Assembly (NCBI GenBank): GCA_028583605.1
Contig: CM053333.1
Coordinates: 12,671,638-12,735,637 of the forward strand
DNA length: 64,000 nucleotides
Source of the DNA: Dastarcus helophoroides
Lineage: Eukaryota; Arthropoda; Insecta; Coleoptera; Bothrideridae
Reading direction: 5' to 3'
Part shown: piece after piece, positions 47,701 to 59,700 of the stretch
Layout of the letters: every line of letters begins with the position of its first letter
How positions within the stretch are numbered: position 1 is the stretch's first letter
Notes under the pieces: model-generated
The model's input: the letters and a program-made list of their open reading frames with translations, nothing else
Databases searched by the model: none
What the model was told of the DNA's origin: nothing
Position numbers and translations under genes: made by a program

Positions 47701-50700
47701 TTTTCGAGCATCGCTGGTAAATTTTCGCCTTCCATTATTAGTTTTGGGATTTTAGGGGAAGTGAATCAAATGGGAATATTAAAACTTTGCGAACAAAACT
47801 TTTTAAGTGAAAGAATCAGATGAATTGATTTACCCATTATGTAAAGGTACGGAGGACAGAGTAAAAGTGGGTTCCTGGTGCCAGTCGGCGCCGAAAAAAA
47901 GTTGCTAGAAAGTAGGAATGCACACGATACATCGATATTTTCGTTTGGATGTCCGACATTTTTGCATCGATACTTTTGTCCCGATGTATCCATATTTGTT
48001 TCGATGCATGGCGATGACGGATAAGGGCAGGTGGAAGTTTTTTTTTTTTGGTCGTCAAATGAAATTTTGCCTTGTGATGTGGTGTAATATTACTGTGGGA
48101 CATCGTATTCATACGATACATCAAATATCGAAATACATGTACCGATGTATTGAAACATATCGATACATGTTTTTCAATACATCGAATACACAGTATCGAT
48201 GTTTCGAAAAGTATGTGAATCCTTATAAACAAGGAAAACCGTTAAACTTTTGCTGTCAGCATAGAAAAAGACAGCTTCACCACAATAGTCAAAACATTGA
48301 TATTTATAATTTAAAGGGGGAATCCGCGTCAGCACATTCTGCCGTCAAGCAGATTCCCTAACAGGAGAAAATAAATAATTGAAAACCTGAAATTGGATTG
48401 GAATCTGTATCCCGTAACATATGGCTGAGAAATATTAATTACTTTAACGTAGAATAGATATACTGTTGTAAATAGTAACTAAAGCGCCCTCTTTAACTTA
48501 GTAGAAGAGTCTGCCTCCGAACATTAAATCGATTTGCTTCCTAATTTTTAACTAGGGCGCGCTTTCAATTTATAAGGTATTTCTAGTAACATATGGTTAC
48601 GCAACAACGGCATTATAAAACAAAAACCAAACAAAACAAAGTACCAGTATGCTTTGTTCATTTTAAATTTTACAAAAGTTCAGTTGCTTCAAACATGTAA
48701 AGTAGAATGATTTTCTTTTTTCCAATCGCTTCATGTGACCAGCTTATAAATTTATTAAAAAAGGATCTATGAAAACATCAATCCTCAACAAGAGAATTCA
48801 AAGGAGCAATAAACGAGTGACTTATTTCTATCATTATTACTTTGATAAATTTTGAGGTTAAACTTTCAGTTTAATTTTCAAGTTTTGTCTTTAATTCTTA
48901 AAATTTCCTTTGTGTTTCTTAAACTTTCGTTTTTGAAGACAGAATTTGAAGTTTTAATTTGAAACATAAAGAGTCACTGAAATTTTCAACTAAAAGTGAA
49001 ACTGTAATAAGAAGTTTGAAATAACGATTTTAAAATCGAAGTTACGGTAGGCAAGAAAAAAAATGTGGATCCAAATTGGTAAGCAGGAAAAATGCCACAG
49101 TTAAAAAAATACTCGAAATTTATAAAGTGAGAATTCTTTTCTAAACGAAATATTTAAAAAAAAATAATAATTTCCAATTCGAAATTTCAAATAAAAACTG
49201 GATATTTACATATTTATTTATTTTTAATCAAAATTTTGATTTTGAATTTAAGGATTTGAAATTTAATTCCAAAATTTCTGAATAAACTATATTAGATGAT
49301 TCAACTGAAAATGAACTCAAATTTGACAGTTTTGTATTGCAAATTTTTTCCAATAGATATGGAACCAGGAGGAATTATCTAATACTTTTAATATATTTCT
49401 TGCAAACTGCTACTTCCAACTTGCAATTTTTATATTATTATTATTCATATTATATGTATTGTTTAATTTCTATTTTGTTTGGAATTTCTTAAGCTAGTTC
49501 TAAAAATAGCCATGTTTTTGCAAATGCGGATTATTAGAATATTTGTGCGGACTAGCGTATGGACTGTATTAAAAAAAATAGTTAAAAAAAATGCGAAATC
49601 CGCCTACCTTCTTTGTTGTGGTCTTGCTCCTTGATTGTTCTGGAAGGGCCCTTCTTACTACTTGCGGTAATAACAACCACGGCACAAATTCTGGGAAACC
49701 TCAAGCGTTATGCGATGCGACTTGACTCTCTCTGAAGACGGGCAAATGTGTTTCGCGATAAGGTTTTTATATGACGTAAGTAAAAAAATATAACAAACTT
49801 AATTACCAAACAACCGATGTACAAGAATTTTTCATTTTGTGCCCAAGAATTTGGCTTAACATTAACATTTTTCTTCAACTAATTTTGACTTTTTTTAAAA
49901 TTTTTGTTTTAATCTCTCAACTTCAAACCCAAAATTTGGGGATTATACTCGAATGATAAAAATGCTTGAAACAATTTTTATTTTTGGTCAAAAGTTTGAT
50001 TGCAAACTGAAAGTTTTGACTTTCCAAACTTTAGAACTTTTTTTCAAAATTTCGAGCTTACTGGTACTTTATTTGGTTTTTTAAAATGAACTAACCATAC
50101 TTGATTAGTCATTTAAATTTTACAATAGTTCAGTTGTCCAAACCTTCATAGTATTTATACAATGATTTTCCTCTTTCCAATCGGTTCGTATGGGGCCGGT
50201 AAATAAATTTATTTTTAAAAAGGAGGGTCTACGAAAATATCAATCGCCAACAAGAGAAATTTAAAAGGGCAATAAACTAGTGGCTTCTTTCTAGCTTTCT
50301 ATCACCATTACTTTTAGAACTTTTGGGGTTAAACTTTTAGTTCAATTTTTAGATTTTGACATTCTTCGGTGATTTTCCTCTTTAATTCTCAAAATTTTCA
50401 TTATGTTTCGTAAACTTTTGTCTTGGAAGACAAGACTTTGAAGTTTTAAATCGGAATATAATAAATCATTCAAATTTTAAACCAAAAGTGACATTTTGAG
50501 AAGAAATTTGAAATTACGATTTTAATGTCGAAGTTACGGTAGGTAAGCAAAAATGTTCAAATCCAAACGAAACACGCCACAACTTAAAAAATACTCGAAA
50601 TTTATAATATGACAATTTCTTAACATTATTTCTTAAACACAATATTTTAGAAAAAAAAGAACAAAACAAAATATAATTTAAGTTTAAAATTTGAAACTGA

Positions 50701-53700
50701 AACAACCAAAATTTAGTCAAACACTTGAAATAAAAAATTGTTAAATTAGAACTCTGAATTTTAAATAAAATTGACATTTACAGTTTAATCAAAATTTCGG
50801 TTTTAAAGTTAAAGATTTGAAATTTAAATTTCAAAATTTCTGATCAAACTATAAATGCTTGAAAGGAAACTGATTACAAATGTGACGGTTTTTTTATTGT
50901 GAATGTTATTCTAATTACTTAAAATTTAATTAAACCAAATTTAATTAGAGATATAAATCGACTAGGAGGAATTATTTTATTCTTTTCATTAAATTTAATT
51001 CAATTAAAATTTAATTATTTGGAAAAAATTCAGGCCAGAAAATTTTAAGGTTTTGCTTTTTATCTTAGCAATTTTAATTTATTTTCCTTAAACTGCTAGT
51101 TTAAACTTGCAGTTTTTATATTGCTGTTATCTGTTATTATATATATTGTTTAATTTCTATTTTGTTCGAAATTTTGTAAGATATTTCTTAAAATACCGAT
51201 ATATGTACAAGAACTTTTTATTTTTTGTTATTTTGTGCCCTAGAATTCGGCTTAAAGTTAACATTTTTTGTCTACTAATTTTAATTTTTTTAGAAATTTT
51301 GATTTGCTCTTTCTCCTAAATCCAAAATTTGAATGTTTATACTTGATTAATAAAAATGGTTGAAATAACTTTTATATTTACTAAAAATTTTGCAAGCTGA
51401 AAATTTTGAGTTTTTCCAGAATTTAGAACACATAAAGTCAAAGGTTTAAATTATTTTCTTCAGAATATCTGATGGATTTTTTATATAAATTATAGTTCCC
51501 TTTTTTCGGAGCTTTGACTTTTCTCTGAAAATTTACAATTTATGCTTTAAATTCCACTTTTTCCAAACTTTAATGCCAAAATTTTGATTTGTTTTAGAAA
51601 TTTTGCCTTTTTTGTGAATTTCATCAATTTTATCAAAATTTTGAAAATTGAAATAAAAAAATTGTCCCCTGAAACCAAGAAAGATTAAAAACACAACAAA
51701 GGTTGCTCTAACGCGTGTCGACAGCCAAGCTGTCATCTTTAGAGAGAAACAGTATCTCTAACAGATTTTTCTAGAAAATTTCGTTACGTTTTAAATTCTA
51801 CAATTACATTTCGTTACAATATGTTTTTTTTTTTCTAGTTTAAGTAGAACCTTGTTATTCATGTGATTTTCAAAGATAATTTTCATGAAACAATGATATA
51901 ATAATTCATTACTGTGACAACAAAATTAATTTTAAATTTAATAGAAATATATTTTGTGCGCATCTGTCTGTATAGTTCTCTTATGATAGCGAATGGATTC
52001 TGCTATCATTAACGAAGGTAAGACTATTATACAAGGTGGTTGGAAAGGTTGGTACACTTAAGGAGTTAAAATTAGGCTAAATTGAGTTAGCTGTCTAAAT
52101 GGGGTTGTAACATTTGCATATATTTTGAATAATTTTATTTCCTAAGCAAATAACATTATTTTCTGGTGAAGTAGACTTTTTCTGCAGAAAATGATTATAC
52201 ACTTTTTTGGAAATTGGATGGTTAGAAAACTACCCTTATTTATTACAAATGCATTGAACTCATAGTAATTAAATGCCCTTATAATATGATTTTTACCTGC
52301 AAACTTCATGTCATCCCAACTATAAAATTTGGTATTCAAATAAATATGAATTGTGACCCCCTTTTTTTTAGTCGTCAAATATTCTGGGTAAAAGAAAGTA
52401 GAGTCGACATATTACGACATTACGTTTGGTTCTGGTGATAAAAGATGCACTCTTTATTTATCCTAAGAGGACCAAATTTTGCTATTTTCCCAGACTTTTA
52501 TGCCAATCCACTTTTGATCCATGCACCTGTTCAATTAGGGCAACATTTCTAATGATCACTTTAGCGGTGCGTTTACACTATACACACTCCTCCTAGCTGT
52601 GTAGATAAGTCTCGGATATCATCTCTCAGGATAGTTGACACTAGAGACCTGCACGAGTGAGTAGGCATCGTCCGATTACAAGTACACATACTCGTTTTAT
52701 GAGTACAACGATGCCCATTAAAGTAATCGTGACGTCATGAGACAAGTATGAGTAGAAATCGGCATCGCGTCCGATTATGTAATCGGCAACGTTAAAATAA
52801 AGAGCCTAAGCCCTTGGGGAACACAAATAATATTATCCGGCACTGCAAAACGAATACATCTGCAAACAAAGAAGAATACAAAATCAAAAACAACAATAAA
52901 ACATGATCCTGGCGATAAATCAAATGTAAGATTAAATAAATTTGGTTAAATTGACATTTGACAGCATGGATATTTGACAAATATTTTTGAAAGTCATGTC
53001 ACATGTGCACGATTACAAATGAGTATATTCGGTACCAGGCCCGTAACCAGGGTTTTTTTCGGGGGGGGGGGGGGGGCTGCGCTCCTTCTGCTAAAACTAC
53101 CTAATCTTTGTTTGCGTTTAGGTTAGAGCTCAGAAACCACGGTCCAATACTACTTTACTATTAATATTATTATTGTCTAACTCTTCTAACATTCTAACAA
53201 AGTAATTTAACAACAACGTTGCCTATTTATCTTAATTTAATTTCCAAATAAAAGCAGATGTGTGGGTAAGATGATAAAATTACTCGAAAGATATTCCTTT
53301 TCTAAAATTTATCTTTGACTTCTATAACCTGCAGTTTTGTGTGAAAAATGCCTATAGAAAGTGCTCTATTTAAAGACATAGTTTGAAGTCAGCTGGAGAA
53401 AAACCTTTTTATTTAAGTTTTTTTAAAATTTCGATCAAATTCATAATTTCAACTTTTATCTCAAATTTAAAGTTTGTACCCGAAGATTTAGAATTTGGAT
53501 ATTCTTTCTAAATTCTGGAAGATTAGATGTTTTTAAGTTCAAGTTTCCTCTTAGCGTCCAATTCTTTTTCTAACTGGTAACAACTTCAATTCCTACGTTT
53601 TTTATTTTGGGCAATTTTGGGAATTATTGTTGCTATCTGAATTTGCAATGTCAAAGTGCATTCGATTCTTCCGAATTTCGAAAAAAAGTCTTTCTTATAA

Positions 53701-56700
53701 AGTTCTTTATCGTTTTTTTGTAAGTTTTTCCTTTAATCTTAAAATTTCGACCTTTTTTGGAAATTTTCAAATTGAATTAGATTTTTTGCTAAATGCGAAG
53801 TATGTTAATACTTTTACTTTTTTTTTCTCAAAATTCAAAGTTTAAAATCTTGGTATTTACTTCAAACCCACAAATATTTGTTTAAACTTCGATTCTTTCT
53901 AGAAACCTAAAAATTTCGCCAAAATTTTTGTGAAAAATGTCAGATATCGAAATTCTGAACTTAATCTTGAGTTTTTTGAATTTAAAATTTTAATTCGAAA
54001 TATCCAGAAAAGTCTACATTTAGGGTGGACAAACTCGTTCTAAAAAAGTTTAATTACGACCCTGTTTATACTTAAAAATAACCAAAATTCATTATTAAAC
54101 ATTTCTGAAAATATTAACTTTTTTAAAAACGTGAATTGCCGAACAAAATTAGGATATGTTAATTCTTAATGTGACCTGTTCGAGCTCAAAATTTTTAGTT
54201 TTTTAAATTCGAAATTTTAGAAATAAATTGACATTTAGAATTACTCTCTAAATCCGAAGAAAAAATAAGCCATAATTTTTGAAAAAAAAGGTTTGAAGTC
54301 AAAATTTTCTAAAAAAAATCTATCATTTCCAAAAGATAAAATCTATTAACAAAAACTAATAACACTTAACTTTTAGTGTTTTCTCAAAATGGCCAGGGGA
54401 TTTTTTATAAATTAAATGTCTAGAAAGTCAAAATATTTTGGAAATGTCTGAATTTTGAACCAAATTTTGAAAAACTTTGAAAAATAAACTTAAGTCATCA
54501 AGTTCATTTTTTTCAAAATTTCGACTTGAATCTTGACATTTTTAAACTAGTCGTAAAATTTTTTAAATCAAGTTTTTCTAAAAATATGAATTTATACTTG
54601 AAATGTCGTGATTAAAAGTAAAATAAATTCTTAATAAAAGTTGATATTTGATAATTAAGATAGAAATTTCAATATTTTTTTGGAAGTTTTCACTTGGAAT
54701 CCGAATTTTGGAGAAAAAAGTCGAATTTTCGAAATCATAATCGAAATATAAACAAATCAACTTCATAAAAAAAATTTTGAATTAAGGTGATGGGTTAAGG
54801 TTATTAATAAAATCCTGAATTTTCCAATTTAAAAATGCTCAGCTTTTAGTGTAAAACTTGAAATTTATAAAAGAATCGACATTTTAGACATTTTTTTTAA
54901 GTTCAATCGCCATGCTAGAAAAATTATAGAAGAAATTCATAAAAATAACTTATTAAAAAATATCTTCTCAAAATAATGGCCTATAAGATATTTTGATTTT
55001 TTAGTAAAAGGCCTAACATTCAAAATTTTATTCAAAAACCGAATTAAAAATTAAAATTTTTAAATTCCAAAACTGTAAAACTATTATTACAAAATACAAG
55101 TTTTTCTCAAAATTTGGTGTAAAATCTCGAAAAATCGCTTGTATAAATTTCCAGTTCTTCTCAAAATTGGTTTTTTTTAAAAATGGGGAATTTAAGCTTG
55201 AAAAACTTGCAAATTCAACATTATTTTAATAAAATTCAAAACGTAAGATTGAAATTTCAAATAAAAAAAAAAGAAATTTCAAAAAAGTTTAAATTTTTCT
55301 AGAAACGAAGTCTCAGATTTAAATGTCAAAATTTTGGAAAAAATTCGAATGAGTTAAAGGTAAAAATTTTAAGGTTTAGGGCGAAAATTCGAGAATGAAC
55401 TCGAAATTTTAAGAGCTTCTTCATTTGAAAATGTTATACTCCTTCTGAATATCCTGAGTTTAACCTAAAATCTATTATTTTTTCTAATTTCGACTGAGAT
55501 ATTAAAATGTTTTTTGTTTTTGTTGATTGGTAGTTTTGGCCTGTTAATGCCTTAGAGTATTTTACCTTTTTGTTGCCTTCTTTAGCTTCCCGTTTTTGCC
55601 TAATTTAACATTTTGCTCACCTTTCTACCTTGCTTGATTGTGCTTAAGATCGGTCTCTAATAAAAAGAAATGGCTCCAAATTTGAAAAAAAAACATCCTT
55701 GCATTTCGGTACGAAAACAAAATGATCCATTAAAAATGGCTTTTAAAAAAGTCGCACATCTGGAAAATTCAGTTCTATCTAGTGTAAAGCCAAAAAATTT
55801 CGGGGGGGCTGCAGCCCCCTAGCCCCTCCCCTGGTTACGGGCCTTTTCGGTACAACGATGCTGCGATGCCACGATACGACGATACCAATTTCCCGATTAC
55901 AAACTCGGGAAAAGTAATCGGTGATTATAATCCGATTACATTTGTACTTACTCGTGCAGGTCTCTAGTTGACACCTATGTCAGAGAAAAATGTACGGAAT
56001 AAAGTGTCTATCCTAACCGCACCGTAACCTAGATAGACTGGACGTTGTATGCAGTAAATGAAACGCCATTATGGACCTAGTAGCAGAGTTTGCCTCCAGA
56101 TATTCATCAAAAGGACAGTAAGAAGTAATAAGCAAGATATCAGTAAGATACAATTGTTTTATAATTTATAAAAATTCAGTCATTGCAAACATACCCTTCC
56201 ACGGTCAGAATTAGACAACGTGTTTTTTAATTTTTCTTGGTTTCAGGGGACAAGCTCTGTGTTTCAATTTTTGAGGTATATAAACATAAAAAATATAATA
56301 ATAGTACCAGCAATAAAATATAAGTTGCAATTTTTAAACTCAAATGTTGAAAAAAAGTCAAATTATGTTAAAAACTGAAATTTCGAATTTAAAGCCTAAA
56401 ACAGAAGAAAAAATATCGAGGGTAATGCAAAACAGAAATTGCAACTTTAAATTGGAAATTTTAAGTTTAAAATGCATAATCTAAGATTAATGTCGAAGTT
56501 TTGAAAAATAAATCAAATTTTCAAATGGGGAAAAATTTAAAAACCGAAATTCGAAATTTTGAGCGACAATTGCACATTTTAAAAATAAAGAAATATGAAA
56601 TCAATATCCGTTTTGCTCCATTACTATTATCTAACACAAATAAATAAGGTGTTAAAAATTATGTCTTCAAGAAGTGGTCCTTGGAAGAAAAAGAGAAAAT

Positions 56701-59700
56701 GAACTTCTTGAAATTATTTGGGACTAACATATTCCCTATAAGCAGCAGCACAGAAATGATTTAAATTCTCAGACTGCGGAAGAGGACGAATCTAAACCAG
56801 AATAATGACAAGCAGTACCATAGTTAAAATTAAAAATGTTTTTGATAGTTTCACAATAAAAATATTTTATAAAAAAACAACAAATATTAAGCAGCATTTT
56901 TTTTGTTGATAAAATAAACTTGATTCTGAATTATAGTACAATAAATATTTTAAACTACGTTTTGTTGTTGGTCATCAGAAGCTATATTGATTGTTTGACA
57001 GCAATGTTTATATCAAGTGTACAAAGTTTTCCAATGGGATGCTGTTAGTTTATGGCATATTTACATATGTTCCTTACTTGATCCGTAACACCAAATAGAC
57101 ATTTAATCTTGACACAAAAATTCTGCAGTACATCGAGTTTTTTTTTAACTTTAATCCTCTCGCAACGGGTCACTCCTTTATGCTTTCAAAGCACTACGAG
57201 TAGGATGCGGAAACAAGGATAGATGGCGATGAACCGCCTCCTTAAACAAGGATAGATCGTAATTTTTGGGGAAAATTTTTTTCGGTAACAAGTTCCACAA
57301 CTTGGAAAGTCTATAAAAAAAAGAGTCTCCGTAGACAGAAGTCCTCACTGTGTCAAGCTGGACCGCACAGGAATTTGCTGTCTCCGATTGTCCAGTACGC
57401 CTCAAGAATCTTGCCCTTGGGGGGATCAATCCTATTAGTTCCTGCGAGCATCTTCCTGATAGTACTTGTAGAAAAGAGACAAGTCACCAACCATACGCCT
57501 GTGCTCTAATGTTTCGAGAGAATCGGTCAGACTCTCGTCATCAATTAGGCGAATCGCTCTTCTTTGAATTGAATCCAAGAGAGCTAAAGTGTGTTTTGGG
57601 GCTGAACTCCAAACATGAGAACAGTATTGGCTAGTGTTGGTCTAACTTGAGCTTTGTATAGTGTTAGTAGCTGATGAGTGAAGTACTTTTTAGCTCTAAA
57701 AAGAAAGCCTAGCTTCTTAGAGGTGGATTTGGCAATGGCGCGCACATGATCTTCCCAAGAGAAGTTAGTGCTCCCATTCACTCTTAGGATAGATAGATTA
57801 GATCTCATCGAAAGGATTTTACCGTCCACTAGTATGTTTTTTGCATTATCCCTTGATGTTTTCTTAGAGAAATCCGCCACCTTAGTTTTTGAAGCGTTGA
57901 AGTCGACCAAATTGTTCTTACCCCATTTCAGAATAATTTCGAGATCCCGCTTAATTGTCTGTATCTACTGTTCCCTTAGTCGATCTGAAGCAACGATAGA
58001 TAATGGTTTGTCGAAGAAAAAAGATAACACAAGGTTACTATCATCTGCGTAGCTGCATATAGGATTGGAAGTTGAAGCTAACGGATCGTTTATGTGTAAC
58101 AGAAATAGAGTAGGAGATAGAACAGACCCCTGAGGCACCTCTGCGTTAATCGCAAATGTCTCGGATGAGATACCATCGACGACGACCTGAAGAGACCTGT
58201 CAGCGAGAAAATTGGATATCAAATGACAGAGTCGAGGAGGAAGACCATAAGATCTTAATTTGGCGGGAAGAGATCGGTGCCAGACTCTGTCGAAAGCCTT
58301 TGAGATATCCAGTGCCCCAATCCTAGCCTCACCATGTTTTTTTTCATAGCTGAGTTACACATATGAGTAACATATGCCAGTAGATCGCCAGTGGAACGTT
58401 GTTGTCTAAAACCATATTGCCTGTCGGAGATGATTCTATTTTCCTCCAGATATTTGAGAATCTCAATGTTAATAACCTTTTCCATCACTTTAGGTATAAC
58501 GGGTAACAAAGATATAGGGCGATAGTTGTTATCCAGCTTCCTATTTCCCTTTTTAGGGACAGGCTGCACTCTAGCAGATTTCCAGATGTTAGAAAATACA
58601 CCTTTGTTGTAAGAAAGTGTGAACAATTTGCTTAGGATGCTTAGGACAGGAATCAACTCTGGGGTGCACTTCTTAAGAACAATAGCGGGAATACCATCAA
58701 GGCCAGAAGCTTTCGAGGTGTCGAGCTCAAGGAGAATTTTCCTGATTGTGCGTTGTCTGAAAACACCTTCAGGCATCGAAGTGCCAACCTTAGGGATAAC
58801 AGGAGGTTTTGCGTTTTGAGAATCAAGTTTGGAATTTTCAGCAAACATTAAAGCTAACATGTCAGCCTTTTCCTTGGAGGTAGTAGCAATATTGCTATTT
58901 TCATCGAGTAAAGGTGGAAAATTTGAAGATGTAAAATTCTCTCTGGCGCATTTTACGATCGAAATCACCTTTTACCTCGTCAATCACCTGTTTACAAGAA
59001 TTTCGCGCATTCACAAATATGGTTCGAGTTTCGACTGAGGGATTATTTCGCCAACGACGATATGCGCCATTTTTGCAAGGGACAGCCCGAGCACATTTTT
59101 TACTGAACCAAGATTTACTGGAGGCAGACTTCTTTTGGGAATGGGGAAGTGAGCATTTCATACCAATCAGGATAGTTTCCGTGATGGATTCGGCTACTAA
59201 GGAAGGGTTGTCTGAGTTAAAGCAGACTTTCTGCCATGGAAAAGATGCAAAGAAGTCTCTTAATTCTTCCCAGTTTGCAGAGTTAAGGTGCCAAACCCTA
59301 CGGGACTGCTTCTGGTAAGGAGGTGGTATATGAAGCGAGTGAGAGGCTGCTACAAGCTTGTGATCCGAAGCGGTGATGTCACAGAGATTTTATACGTATT
59401 TGGTGAATTTGTAAGGAAAAGATCGAGTAGATTAGGTTGATGGGTATCTACATCGGGAATTTCTGTAGGTTCCTCAACTAATTGCGATAATCCAAAAGTG
59501 ATGGCGAAAGCCTCTTCCGCGTCGTCAGTTCGAGAAGAAAACCTTAACCAGGGGATGTTGTGTACGTTGAAGTCACCGAGAAAGACAACCTCAGCTTTTG
59601 GATAATTTGTCTGTAGGTGATCAAAGGTTACGGAGAGATAAGAGAAGAGCTGTCTGTATGAGGGATGGTTTAGAGACAAATAAAGTAAACAAATGAATAT

